64,000 nt of DNA from Saliniradius amylolyticus (GTDB lineage: Bacteria > Pseudomonadota > Gammaproteobacteria > Enterobacterales > Alteromonadaceae), in assembly GCF_003143555.1 (NCBI RefSeq), contig NZ_CP029347.1, forward strand, positions 2,108,001-2,172,000, given 5' to 3'. The notes beneath the pieces are model-generated. The model ran no database searches. It was not told the DNA's origin and saw only the letters and a program-made list of their open reading frames with translations. A program made the position numbers and the translations under genes. Positions 34,761 through 43,351 of the stretch are shown piece by piece. The number at the start of each line of letters is the position of its first letter. The stretch's first letter is position 1.

Positions 34761-35555
34761 ATGAAACCCTTACTGATGATTTTACCTCTGCTACTGACCA
34801 CAGCCGCCGTGGCTCAGCAAACGCCTGAACCTAAAGCGATTATTGAACAGGCCGAATTAGCCTCCTATTACGCTGGCGATGATGGCCGCAGCGCGGCCCG
34901 AATGCTGATCACCGACGCTCAGGGCCGTAAGCAAATGCGCCAGTTTATTATCCTGCGTAAGGACCGCGAAGACGGCGGCGCTCAGGATATGATGGTGTTT
35001 TTCTCTCGTCCCTCTGACGTTCGCGGCACCGTTTTCCGGGTGGTAAAGCACGATGATCGCGACGACGACCGCTGGCTGTATCTGCCCGGACTGGATCTGG
35101 TCAAACGCATTTCCGCCGGGGATAAGCGCACCTCGTTTGTGGGCTCGCACTTTTTCTATGAAGATGTTTCCGGCCGTAACCCGGATCTGGACACCTTCCG
35201 TTTGCTGGAAGAAACCGACGATCATTACCGGCTGGAGGGCTCGCCTAAAAAACCGGAGGATGTGGAGTTTACCCGCTATGAGGTCACCATTGCCAAAGAC
35301 TCCATGCTGCCAGTAAAAATCGAGTTTTTCGACGGCAAGGAGCAGCCCTACCGCCGCGTCGAAGCACTTGAGACAGACACCATCGATGGCCACCCTACTG
35401 TCACCCATTCCCGGGTACAGGACCTGCGTAACGGCGGCGAGACCCAGATGCAGTTTCGCTTTATCAGCTATGACCTTGGTTTACCGGATGACATCTTCTC
35501 CGAGCGCAGCCTCCGTAACCCGCCCCGTGAATGGCTGAATCTGAGGGACGACTGA
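34761..35555 (+). CDS. LolA-like outer membrane lipoprotein-sorting protein
   Basis: A 264-residue periplasmic protein with a signal peptide (MKPLLMILPLLLTTAAVAQQ). The sequence resembles the LolA-like family annotated as outer membrane lipoprotein-sorting protein (PF17131-type): DDRWLYLPGLDLVKRISAGDKRTSFVGSHFFYEDVSGR is its hallmark. Such beta-sheet barrels shuttle acyl chains or lipoproteins. AAGGAG upstream of ATG; 10 bases after the RND gene and overlapping the next gene by one base. It is a candidate periplasmic carrier for the RND substrate. Confidence 0.88.
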   Translation: MKPLLMILPLLLTTAAVAQQTPEPKAIIEQAELASYYAGDDGRSAARMLITDAQGRKQMRQFIILRKDREDGGAQDMMVFFSRPSDVRGTVFRVVKHDDRDDDRWLYLPGLDLVKRISAGDKRTSFVGSHFFYEDVSGRNPDLDTFRLLEETDDHYRLEGSPKKPEDVEFTRYEVTIAKDSMLPVKIEFFDGKEQPYRRVEALETDTIDGHPTVTHSRVQDLRNGGETQMQFRFISYDLGLPDDIFSERSLRNPPREWLNLRDD

Positions 35556-36850
35556 TGCGGACGCTGTTACTGATGGCCGCCTGCCTGACGGTCCTATCGG
35601 CACCGGCTCAGGAAACCGATGAATGGGGCGGTGATGATTGGGATGATGGTCAGTGGGACAGCGGCTGGGATACCGAATCCAGCAGTGGCCCGCTGGTGAC
35701 CGGCTTTGCCGAACTCGGGCTGGGTACACGACTGGAATCCAGCCCCTATCATGACCGCTTGACCCTTGGCGATGCACGCTTGCGCCTGGAGACAGAGCAC
35801 TACTGGGATGGTGTGACCTTTGATATAAAGGCCGACGGGCTGTATGACGCGGCTCTGTCAAAGTGGCAGGGCGAGGTACGCGAGCTGTCGGCGCAGTTTC
35901 AAATCAGCGAGGATATCGACGCCAAGGTGGGCCGTCAGATCCTGACCTGGGGCACCGGAGATTTCCTGTTTCTGAATGACTTTTTTCCCAAAGACTGGCA
36001 GTCATTTTTCAGTGGTCGCGACGATGAGTATTTGAAAGCACCGTCCGATGCGGCCAAGCTGTCATTTTACGGCGACTGGCTGAACCTGAACCTGGTGTGG
36101 ACGCCCGAGTTTGACCCGGATAACGCCATCACCGGCGAGCGCTTCAGTTTTTTTAATCCCTGGGCGGGACAGATCATTGCGCCCCCATCGGGCATCAATG
36201 CCGTATCGCAAAACGGTGATGAATGGGCGCTCAGGGCTTATAAAACGGTCAATGGCATTGAGCTTGCCGCCTATGGCTATTGGGGCTATCAGAAAAGCCC
36301 GGAGGCGGTAGACAGCTTGACCGGCCGCCCCTACCACAGTCGCCTGCGAAGCCTTGGCGCCTCAATCCGCCTGCCTCTGGGCGAGGGCCTGTTTAACGCC
36401 GAAATCGCCCAGCATGACTCGTTGGCCGACAGCGACGGGGTTAATCCGACCATCCCCAACAGTCAGTTTCGCGCCCTGCTGGGTTACGAGCAGGAAATCA
36501 TCACCCGCTTAACCGGCAGTGTGCAGTTGTATCTGGAGCATAACCAGGATCACGGCAAGGCACTGGCGACTTCCCCGTTCCCACAGTGGGAGGACGCCCA
36601 AAACCGCACCCTGGTGACAACCCGGCTTACGTGGCGCAACCGTACCGACGACATCACCCTGTCGCTGTTTGGCTTTTACTCACCCAGTGACGACGATGGC
36701 CACCTGCGCCCCCGAGTGGAGTACCGTCTAAACGACCAGTGGCAGTTCAGCACTGGCATGAACCTGTTTTTCCGTGACCAAAGCCACAGCTTCTTTGGTC
36801 AGTTCCACCACAACGACAATGCGTACCTGCGGGTTCGCTACAACTTCTAG
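35555..36850 (+). CDS. Outer-membrane beta-barrel protein, DUF1302-like
   Basis: A 431-residue protein with a signal peptide (MRTLLLMAACLTVLSAPAQ), an acidic W/D/G-rich segment (about 20-45), then alternating amphipathic strands ending in aromatic RVRYNF, typical of outer-membrane barrels. DAKVGRQILTWGTGDFLFLNDFFPKDW and FNPWAGQIIAPPSG resemble DUF1302/alginate-export-like barrels that accompany RND-LolA pairs. ATG overlaps the previous stop (TGATG) and GAGGG precedes it. It probably supplies the outer-membrane end of the transport route. Confidence 0.8.
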   Translation: MRTLLLMAACLTVLSAPAQETDEWGGDDWDDGQWDSGWDTESSSGPLVTGFAELGLGTRLESSPYHDRLTLGDARLRLETEHYWDGVTFDIKADGLYDAALSKWQGEVRELSAQFQISEDIDAKVGRQILTWGTGDFLFLNDFFPKDWQSFFSGRDDEYLKAPSDAAKLSFYGDWLNLNLVWTPEFDPDNAITGERFSFFNPWAGQIIAPPSGINAVSQNGDEWALRAYKTVNGIELAAYGYWGYQKSPEAVDSLTGRPYHSRLRSLGASIRLPLGEGLFNAEIAQHDSLADSDGVNPTIPNSQFRALLGYEQEIITRLTGSVQLYLEHNQDHGKALATSPFPQWEDAQNRTLVTTRLTWRNRTDDITLSLFGFYSPSDDDGHLRPRVEYRLNDQWQFSTGMNLFFRDQSHSFFGQFHHNDNAYLRVRYNF

Positions 36851-36862
36851 GAGTACCAAAAC

Positions 36863-37078
36863 ATGAGTGCAGAACGAGCTCTGACTGCCTTCGCCGGCTT
36901 TATGGTGTTATTATCCGTGGCCTTAACCGTCTGGGTCCATCCCGGCTTTGTCTGGTTTACCGTGTTTATTGGTGCCAACTTGTTTCAGCAATCCTTTACC
37001 GGATTCTGTCCGGCGACCATCGTCATGCGTAAACTGTTTGGGTTGAAAACTGAAGCCGAAATTGCCCGCGGCCAGTAA
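36863..37078 (+). CDS. DUF2892 (YgaP-like) inner-membrane protein
   Basis: A 71-residue protein with two spans around TAFAGFMVLLSVALTVWVHPGFVWFTVFIGANLF and the signature TGFCPATIVMRKLFGL. This is the membrane domain that in E. coli YgaP is fused to a rhodanese; here the rhodanese is a separate gene 4.8 kb upstream. GGAGT SD, 12 bases after the barrel gene. In E. coli ygaP is paired with the persulfide-responsive regulator ygaV, and an equivalent regulator follows here. Confidence 0.85.
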   Translation: MSAERALTAFAGFMVLLSVALTVWVHPGFVWFTVFIGANLFQQSFTGFCPATIVMRKLFGLKTEAEIARGQ

Positions 37079-37089
37079 GTAGTGAGGTT

Positions 37090-37398
37090 ATGATGATGTC
37101 GATGGAATTATTCAAAGAACAACAAGCGGCTCAGGCAGCGGGCTTTTTACGCTCTTTAGGGAACCCCCATCGACTGATGATCATCTGCCATCTGGTGGGC
37201 AAGGAGCTGAGTGTGGGCGAGTTACATCAGCACTTTGACCTGTCCGCCTCGGCCTTTTCCCAGCACCTGGCGGTGCTGAGAAAAGAAGGTCTGGTCAAAA
37301 CCCGCAAAGACGCCCAGACCATTTATTACTCCATCGCCGATCCCGATACCGAAAAATTTCTGGCGCTGTTAAAAGATAAGTTTTGCCCCGATTATTAG
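37090..37398 (+). CDS. ArsR-family regulator, YgaV/BigR-like persulfide sensor candidate
   Basis: A 102-residue winged-helix repressor. Recognition helix region: LHQHFDLSASAFSQHLAVLRKEGLV; wing: RKDAQTIYYSI. It lacks the arsenic CxC-type motif (ELSVGEL instead of ELCVC). Its only two cysteines, C33 in MIICHLV and C99 in DKFCPDY, match in position the pair in E. coli YgaV and BigR/SqrR that form a persulfide-induced tetrasulfide link. The exact start is uncertain because four ATGs lie at 37090-37104 behind GTGAGG. Last gene of the RND operon; it probably controls this operon and perhaps the divergent sulfide genes. Confidence 0.85.
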   Translation: MMMSMELFKEQQAAQAAGFLRSLGNPHRLMIICHLVGKELSVGELHQHFDLSASAFSQHLAVLRKEGLVKTRKDAQTIYYSIADPDTEKFLALLKDKFCPDY

Positions 37399-37472
37399 AA
37401 GGGTGAAAACCTGCCCCTGGTCAAAAACCAGACTATATTCAACGCTCATTTTCCTAAAACGAGAACGACATC

Positions 37473-37844
37473 ATGAAGCCGAACCCTGTGGGCTGGTTTG
37501 AAATCCCTTGTCTGGATATAGAACGCGCCAAACTGTTTTATCACAACGCTTTTGACGCGGAATTTGAGCAGCTGGAAATGGGCCCCTGCCAGATGGCGAT
37601 GTTTCCCTATGACCATGACAAACCTCAGTGCACCGGCGCTCTGGTGCAGGGTCCTGACTATGAGCCTAACCACAAGGGCGTACTGATTTACTTTGTCTGC
37701 GATGAAGTGACCGCGCAGCTAACCCGCATCAACAGTGCCGGTGGCCGTACCCTGGAAGAAAAAATGAGTATTGGCGAGCATGGCTTTATCGGCCTGTTTG
37801 AAGATTCAGAAGGCAACCGACTGGGCCTGCATTCCATGAAATGA
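37473..37844 (+). CDS. VOC family (glyoxalase/bleomycin-resistance fold) protein
   Basis: A 123-residue protein with two beta-alpha-beta-beta-beta repeats of the vicinal oxygen chelate fold. The opening NPVGWFEIPCLDIERAKLFYHNAF and the ending IGLFEDSEGNRLGLHSMK are typical of the VOC group that includes PhnB- and extradiol-like proteins. Substrate unknown. ATG start, 74 bases after the ArsR gene; it is not clearly part of that operon. Confidence 0.88.
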   Translation: MKPNPVGWFEIPCLDIERAKLFYHNAFDAEFEQLEMGPCQMAMFPYDHDKPQCTGALVQGPDYEPNHKGVLIYFVCDEVTAQLTRINSAGGRTLEEKMSIGEHGFIGLFEDSEGNRLGLHSMK

Positions 37845-37953
37845 CAAAAGGAATCTGAGTCGACAACGCCCGGTTTGTTCCTATAATCAAAGACTTCAGA
37901 GAATACCTGAGTGCCTTTTACTGGCCAGGAAAATATGAATAAGGAGTCCTACC

Positions 37954-38445
37954 ATGGCCATTCGACTGTTAAAAATACTGCTGGTTATCTTTGTCGGTCT
38001 GCAAGGCTGGTTCTATGTCGCGGGAAACATCGCTAACTGGGACTCAGGCATAGGTGCCATTGGCTATGTCCTCAGCATGCAAGGCAACGAGGTTTACCCC
38101 AACCCCATATTTCCCGCTATAACCAGTGACATTGGTGTCACCATTGCCTTTCTGATTATCTTAACCGGTGAGTTCCTGGTCGGTGCTCTTTCACTCAAAG
38201 GCGCGTGGGATTTGTGGCAAGTTCGCCACTTAGATGGAGAAGCGTTTAATAATGCCAAGACCTTCGCAACCCTGGGAGCTGGCATGGGTGTGCTGGTCTG
38301 GTTTGGTGGTTTTGTCGTAATTGGCGGTGCGTTATTTCAGATGTGGCAAACCCAAATTGGCTCAGGCTCTTTTGAAGGCGCCTTCATCTATGCCTTGACC
38401 AGCGGTTTGGTGCTACTGATTGTTAACCTTTCCGATAATGGATAG
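37954..38445 (+). CDS. DUF2165 small integral membrane protein
   Basis: A 163-residue predicted inner-membrane protein with four spans: about 5-25, 58-80 (SDIGVTIAFLIILTGEFLVGAL), 106-128 (LGAGMGVLVWFGGFVVIGGAL) and 140-160. The layout resembles the DUF2165 family; no function is known. AAGGAGTCCTACC precedes the ATG. A perfect TATAAT (37882-37887) lies upstream as a possible -10, without a good -35. A long hairpin follows. Confidence 0.75.
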   Translation: MAIRLLKILLVIFVGLQGWFYVAGNIANWDSGIGAIGYVLSMQGNEVYPNPIFPAITSDIGVTIAFLIILTGEFLVGALSLKGAWDLWQVRHLDGEAFNNAKTFATLGAGMGVLVWFGGFVVIGGALFQMWQTQIGSGSFEGAFIYALTSGLVLLIVNLSDNG

Positions 38446-38451
38446 CCCGGT

Positions 38452-38497
38452 GTCGATTGGTGTCGTCCCTGCAGGATAAACAGCGACACCAACCGAC
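38452..38497. terminator. Hairpin between convergent DUF2165 and chemoreceptor genes
   Basis: GTCGATTGGTGTCG (38452-38465) pairs with CGACACCAACCGAC (38484-38497) over 14 positions with one mismatch, around an 18-base loop. No T-run is present, so it may be a bidirectional, Rho-assisted or stability hairpin. Confidence 0.45.
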
Positions 38498-38505
38498 TCT
38501 GCGAC

Positions 38506-40068
38506 TCAATAGTTGTAATGTGCCATCCGAGCTTCAATCCCCTCAACGAGCTTGGCCAGCTGACTGGCATTGTCGGTTCCCTTTTTGGCATCGTTCAGAA
38601 ACTCATTAGCAAAATCATCAATGGTCGTGGTGTTTCTGTTGATATCCTCGGATACGGAGGTCTGCTGTTCAGCCGCAGTGGCAATCTGAGCCGCCATATC
38701 GTTAATTGCCTTGATGCTCTGGGCAATGTTATCAAACAGCTCTGAGACTGATGTCGCCTCTTCAACACTGCTTCCTGTCAGCCCTTGGCAGTGCTCCATA
38801 TTGGCAACAGCACTGTTGGTCGCCTGCTCGAAAGACCGGATCATAGCGTTGATTTCTTCCGTTGAATCATGGGTACGCTGAGATAACACTCGCACCTCAT
38901 CGGCTACTACCGCAAACCCTCGCCCCTGCTCCCCTGCTCTGGCAGCCTCAATAGCGGCGTTAAGCGCCAGTAAGTTGGTTTGTTCTGAAATGCCACGAAT
39001 AGTCGCCACAATCCCCTGGATCTTGCTACTGTTCTGGGCCAATTCACTAATGGTCGATGACGATTCATCCACCTTATCCGCCAATTCCTTAATGGATTGT
39101 TGAAAAGAGACGGTCATACCACGCCCGGTTTGAGTTTTCCCTGCCACATCATCAATGGCGGAAGCCGTTTCCTGAGTATTACGTGATATTTCTTCTGTGG
39201 AGGCAGACATCTGGTGAATGGCCGTGGCCAATTGAGTTACCTGCTCCTGTTGCTCACTGGCATGTTGGTAACGTTTGGACGCCGACGCCTTATCCTTGAC
39301 CGATCGATCACGCAACGTTTCAACCATCGCGTGGGTCTCAGCCATGAACGTCCTTAGACGCTCAAAGAATTGACGGCTTTGCTCACTGAGCTCAGATTGC
39401 GCCTTTCTGTCTATTTCAACATCCAGATTACCTTCAGAGGCCTGCTCTAATGCCAGTTGAACACTATTGGACTCGATGAACTTGGTATTACCATCAAGAA
39501 TATAATAGCCAGCGATCACCGCACCAAGCACAGCAATAACAACGTGGTAAATCAGGGGGGCGACGAGTCCCAGTTCCGTCTCCTGTCCCCAGGAGAAAAT
39601 AGCCAGCGGCGTGCCTGCAATATCAAGCCCTACACTCTGGCAATAGGTAAACACCGCATGATGCACCACCGTAAGGCCAACCAACAGTACCAGTGGCAAT
39701 ACATCCCGGTATCGAATCAAGATGGTAAAGTTCAGAAAGAACAGGAAGTGCCCTTCGCCCAGCCCGTTGGACTGTTGAATTGATATGGCCATCATGGCCG
39801 TGAGGGCGGTTGCCATGATCAAACGACTCAGCAGAGTGCCTTTCATGGTCTTATAAGCCAGAAAAGACAAAGCGCAGACCAAACCGCCGCCGATTATGCC
39901 AAGTTTAAAATAACCGTGATGCAGCGACGTCAGAAAGGCCACAATGAAGCCGTACGCCAGTATTGTAAAAAGTACGACTTTGTCAGCGTCCTCAAAGTCA
40001 CGCTCAAACCGAGCCTTCAGTCTATCGCTCAAGGATGTATCGTAGTAGACCCACAGATTTTTTAGCAT
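38506..40068 (-). CDS. Methyl-accepting chemotaxis protein with multi-span histidine-rich membrane sensor
   Basis: A 520-residue chemoreceptor. Instead of a periplasmic ligand domain, the N-terminal 190 residues form about six spans that carry H50-H51, H107, H136-H137 and H175, with [11 protein letters not shown] and [23 protein letters not shown] short HAMP-like linker (about 205-235) leads to a signalling domain whose hairpin tip is [34 protein letters not shown] (about 355-390). There is no C-terminal CheR pentapeptide. ATG at 40066-40068, two bases after the Sco gene stop, with AGGAGAG ahead; a TTG six bases upstream is rejected. The histidines could hold haem or metal, which suggests redox, O2, NO or copper sensing. 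Confidence 0.88.
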   Translation of the reverse strand: MLKNLWVYYDTSLSDRLKARFERDFEDADKVVLFTILAYGFIVAFLTSLHHGYFKLGIIGGGLVCALSFLAYKTMKGTLLSRLIMATALTAMMAISIQQSNGLGEGHFLFFLNFTILIRYRDVLPLVLLVGLTVVHHAVFTYCQSVGLDIAGTPLAIFSWGQETELGLVAPLIYHVVIAVLGAVIAGYYILDGNTKFIESNSVQLALEQASEGNLDVEIDRKAQSELSEQSRQFFERLRTFMAETHAMVETLRDRSVKDKASASKRYQHASEQQEQVTQLATAIHQMSASTEEISRNTQETASAIDDVAGKTQTGRGMTVSFQQSIKELADKVDESSSTISELAQNSSKIQGIVATIRGISEQTNLLALNAAIEAARAGEQGRGFAVVADEVRVLSQRTHDSTEEINAMIRSFEQATNSAVANMEHCQGLTGSSVEEATSVSELFDNIAQSIKAINDMAAQIATAAEQQTSVSEDINRNTTTIDDFANEFLNDAKKGTDNASQLAKLVEGIEARMAHYNY

Positions 40069-40070
40069 GG

Positions 40071-40604
40071 TCAACTCTCCTGACGTAATTCATTGATTAA
40101 ACCATCGGCCGTCAACCCCTGAGGATTAATGGCATAGTCGACCCACCAACGACCATTTCGTTTTTCAAGCAAGTAGGTTCGTCCACGGTGATTGATTTGC
40201 TCTCCCTTTTGAGAAATATTCAGTCCGAACAACTGGCTGAGTTTGGCCAGCTCCTGCTCATTAGCATGATAGCCAATAAATCGCTCATCAAACTGTTTTG
40301 CGTAACGCTCTGCCAGACGTTGATTACTATTGGCATCAATATCGACAAAAATGACAGCGGGCGTCGGTGTGTCCGGCTTCGTCTTCTGTAATGCCAACAC
40401 CTTTCTCAAAACGGCAAGTGACGTGGGACAGACGTCTTTACACCCTGTAAAACCAAAAAATACGATTGCATGGCGACGGTCTATGTCATTGAGCATCTCA
40501 TGAGAAACCGCGTTTTGCGACTGCATTGGCAACAGAGGAATGGAAAAGATAATACCCACCAGTACCGCTAATACCGTCAGGCCTAATAAATTTCGAAGTA
40601 ACAA
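40071..40604 (-). CDS. SCO1/SenC family copper/thiol protein
   Basis: A 177-residue membrane-anchored thioredoxin-fold protein (N-terminal span [20 protein letters not shown]). The C-x-x-x-C copper motif is in [18 protein letters not shown] (about 53-57), and a distal histidine is in [12 protein letters not shown]. Family members deliver copper to the CuA site of cytochrome oxidase or act as thiol-disulfide reductases. The start is TTG (40602-40604): an in-frame TGA lies 9 bases upstream and no better codon exists, with no clear SD. It is immediately upstream of the chemoreceptor gene. Confidence 0.85.
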   Translation of the reverse strand: MLLRNLLGLTVLAVLVGIIFSIPLLPMQSQNAVSHEMLNDIDRRHAIVFFGFTGCKDVCPTSLAVLRKVLALQKTKPDTPTPAVIFVDIDANSNQRLAERYAKQFDERFIGYHANEQELAKLSQLFGLNISQKGEQINHRGRTYLLEKRNGRWWVDYAINPQGLTADGLINELRQES

Positions 40605-40721
40605 AGAATATCAATCGTTGATTAGCTCGGAGTTATTATAGTGTTATCCCCTCACTTCAGATCAGTTTTTTACGGAAAATGTAGCTTCTATCGCTGTCCA
40701 AAACACGCCCTTAAACCCGAT

Positions 40722-40749
40722 AAAAAAGGTCTGCCGCAAAGGCAGACCT
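40722..40749 (-). terminator. Terminator of the thioesterase gene
   Basis: AGGTCTGCC (40727-40735), loop GCAAA, GGCAGACCT (40741-40749); the A-run at 40722-40727 gives a U-tract on the minus strand, 20 bases downstream of the thioesterase stop. Confidence 0.85.
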
Positions 40750-40769
40750 GACAAGCTATGAGCCAGCGT

Positions 40770-41186
40770 TCAATCAGCCATATTCAGTCGCTGAATTTCT
40801 TCCTCAGTTTGCTTTTGCAGTTCTTCCAGTGTTTTGCCGTGCGGCATGGGCTCTTTGGTATCGGGGTTAACGCGCACAAAGACAATATCATCGGCAAAGC
40901 AAATGGTCTTCTTAGTGGCCTTATTGCGCACCAGACAAGAGACGGTAATAGAGGTACGTCCGACTTTTTTGGTCTCCAGACCAAACTCCACCACATCACC
41001 TGACAGGGCTGGGCTCTCAAAGCTGATTTCGCCGATATGTTTGGTCACCAAGTAGTTGGTTTCAAGTTGGCAGATGGCGTAAATGGCGGATTCTTCATCA
41101 ATCCATTCCAAAGCACGACCACCAAACAGAGCGTTCGCATAGTTCAAGTCATTGGGCATCACCAAACGGCGGGATAAAAAGCGCAT
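40770..41186 (-). CDS. Acyl-CoA thioesterase (hot-dog fold, YciA-like)
   Basis: A 138-residue single hot-dog thioesterase. The catalytic region MPNDLNYANALFGGRALEWID (Asn/Asp and GG before the long helix) and ISFESPALSGDVVEFGLETKKVGRTSITV are those of the ACOT/YciA group, which hydrolyses short- to medium-chain acyl-CoAs. ATG start. It is divergent from tmcA and ends at its own terminator. Confidence 0.88.
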   Translation of the reverse strand: MRFLSRRLVMPNDLNYANALFGGRALEWIDEESAIYAICQLETNYLVTKHIGEISFESPALSGDVVEFGLETKKVGRTSITVSCLVRNKATKKTICFADDIVFVRVNPDTKEPMPHGKTLEELQKQTEEEIQRLNMAD

Positions 41187-41254
41187 TCGTATTCCTCGTT
41201 GCTTTTCAATACACTACCGCCATTATACAACCTCTGACACTGACGATCTGGAAA

Positions 41255-43351
41255 ATGCAGACAAGTTTTAACGACTGGCTGGCACAGCGCCGAAAAACTG
41301 CACAACGACACCGGCAGTTGCTGGTTATCTCAGGGCCACAGGACTGGGCCGAAGAGCAGGCGCGGCGGCTTACCCAGAGAGAGCCTGCACTGTGGTTTGG
41401 CGAAGGTAGTCTTGAGTCTATCGCCATTAGTCAGTACCTTCAGTTTCTTGGTCAGGAGTGTCCTAACTTAGTCTTTAATGCCTACTCCGGTCTTCGTGCC
41501 AGTGCCATGATGGCACTGTCGGGCACTATACAGGCTGGCGGCTTGATGGTGTTAGTCTGTCCTCCCCTGGATGACTGGCCGTCCTATCGCGACCCTGAGC
41601 TATCCAAGCGGCTGTCTTATGGTTATGAGACAAACTATCGTCAAAGCCGATTTACCCGCTGGTTAACAGAGTGTGTCAGGCAAGATAGTCATGTAGCGTT
41701 GCTCACCCCCAGCCAGTTTAGGGGCTGTCCGGTCAGAGCGAGCGCCCCTCTGATGTCTTCTAATGATAAGCAAGCCTCCCCTACTGACGACCAGCGGCAG
41801 GTGCTAGCCCAGATTCAAAAGGTGAATTCCAACAAGCGTTCTTGGCCAATTGTTATTACCGCCGATCGAGGAAGAGGCAAGTCTTCTGCACTCGGCATGG
41901 CCGCCGCCGAGCTCATGCAATCAAACTCTATTACCATTGGCGTGACCGCCCCGCATCGGAATACTGTCGGGCCGATATTCCGGTTTGCGGCTGAGCGGCT
42001 GTCTGGTACGCTGACCGAACTAAAAGACCAGCGTCTCCGGACACAAGATGGTGCCAGCCTGATCTTTTACCCACCCGATGTACTCTTACGTGAGAAGCCT
42101 AAACTGGACTGGCTATTTGTGGATGAGGCCGCAGCTTTGCCTGCACCAACACTGATCGGACTGGACAAGGTTTATCAGCGCAAAGCATTCAGCACCACGA
42201 TTCATGGCTATGAAGGTTCGGGGCGGGGCTTTGAAATACGCTTTAAACCCTATTTGCAAAAACACTATCCTAACTGGCAACACCTCGAACTCGAACAGCC
42301 GGTCCGCTGGTTCGAAGGCGATATGCTGGAAGCCTTTTGGTTTAGGGTGATGATGAGTGACTGTCAATCTCTCCAGGCCGCTCCCGGCCAACCGATAGAG
42401 ATTCGCGAACTGACACAGGCAGAGCTCTTGGCCGAACCGGCTCTGACAGCAGAACTGTTCAACCTGATGGTCGATGCCCATTATCAAACCACACCCGACG
42501 ACCTGGTTAGACTGATGGATGCCCCCGATGTCAGAGTTTACATCGCACACCGAGGCTATCAAATCTGTGGCGCCTTGCTGATACAGCTAGAAGGCGGCAC
42601 GGAGCTCGAGAAAATCAGTGACGCAGTAGCATTAGGACAAAGGCGGGTTAACGGTCATCTAACCGCACAAAACCTGGCGGGTTACTCTGTCAACAGGGTT
42701 TTAGCAACACAGAATTATTGGCGTGTTGTACGCGTTGCTGTTGATCAGAACCATCGGCGGACAGGCATCGCTACTGCTTTGTTAAAGCAGGCTGAGCAGG
42801 ATGCCAAACAAGCTCAGGCGAGCGCTCTATCGGTAAGCTTTGGAGCGCAAATCGATTTAGTGCGGTTTTGGCAACATCAGCAATTCCAGCTAGCTCGGTT
42901 GGGTTACCGTAGAGACACCGCAAGCGGCGAGCACAACGCTATTATGCTAAAGCCTCTAGACACAGTATCCGAAGCTGCACTGGTGCCTATGCAAAAGCAG
43001 TTCCGGCAGGAATTCAGTGCGCTTTTACCCCAAACTTTTAAACATCTGGACGCTGCAGTGGGTCTTAAGCTTTTGCAGTCTTGTTCCTATCCGGCCCCCG
43101 ACGACTGGGTGTTAAACCAGCTCCGTGCCTTTACCATTCAGTTACGCTCACTGGAAACCATTCTTACAGCAACCAAGCACTACCTGCCACACTGGAAAAA
43201 GACGGACGATCCTTTATCTAGGCTTTTATTCCAGTGGAGTTATCAATACTTTGATCTTCAAGAGCTCAGCGCTCAGCATGGCTACACGGGCAGAAAGCAA
43301 CTTGCCAAAGCTATTCAGGCCAGTCTATCCAAAGAGTTAGAGCACCAATAA
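41255..43351 (+). CDS. tmcA: tRNA(Met) cytidine acetyltransferase
   Basis: Acetylates the wobble cytidine (ac4C34) of elongator tRNA-Met using acetyl-CoA and ATP. 698 residues (E. coli 671). An N-terminal domain (about 1-160) precedes a RecD-like helicase module with TADRGRGKSSALGMAAAEL (Walker A, about 206-224) and LFVDEAAALPAPTL (Walker B, about 288-301). A GNAT domain with RVAVDQNHRRTGIATALLKQ (about 492-511) and a C-terminal tail region follow. ATG start. It is convergent with the rRNA operon across about 330 bases. Confidence 0.93.
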   Translation: MQTSFNDWLAQRRKTAQRHRQLLVISGPQDWAEEQARRLTQREPALWFGEGSLESIAISQYLQFLGQECPNLVFNAYSGLRASAMMALSGTIQAGGLMVLVCPPLDDWPSYRDPELSKRLSYGYETNYRQSRFTRWLTECVRQDSHVALLTPSQFRGCPVRASAPLMSSNDKQASPTDDQRQVLAQIQKVNSNKRSWPIVITADRGRGKSSALGMAAAELMQSNSITIGVTAPHRNTVGPIFRFAAERLSGTLTELKDQRLRTQDGASLIFYPPDVLLREKPKLDWLFVDEAAALPAPTLIGLDKVYQRKAFSTTIHGYEGSGRGFEIRFKPYLQKHYPNWQHLELEQPVRWFEGDMLEAFWFRVMMSDCQSLQAAPGQPIEIRELTQAELLAEPALTAELFNLMVDAHYQTTPDDLVRLMDAPDVRVYIAHRGYQICGALLIQLEGGTELEKISDAVALGQRRVNGHLTAQNLAGYSVNRVLATQNYWRVVRVAVDQNHRRTGIATALLKQAEQDAKQAQASALSVSFGAQIDLVRFWQHQQFQLARLGYRRDTASGEHNAIMLKPLDTVSEAALVPMQKQFRQEFSALLPQTFKHLDAAVGLKLLQSCSYPAPDDWVLNQLRAFTIQLRSLETILTATKHYLPHWKKTDDPLSRLLFQWSYQYFDLQELSAQHGYTGRKQLAKAIQASLSKELEHQ

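Noticed and set aside
40069-40074. TTG start for the chemoreceptor that would overlap the Sco gene by four bases
   Set aside because: An ATG six bases downstream has AGGAGAG at normal spacing, so the genes more likely are separated by two bases.
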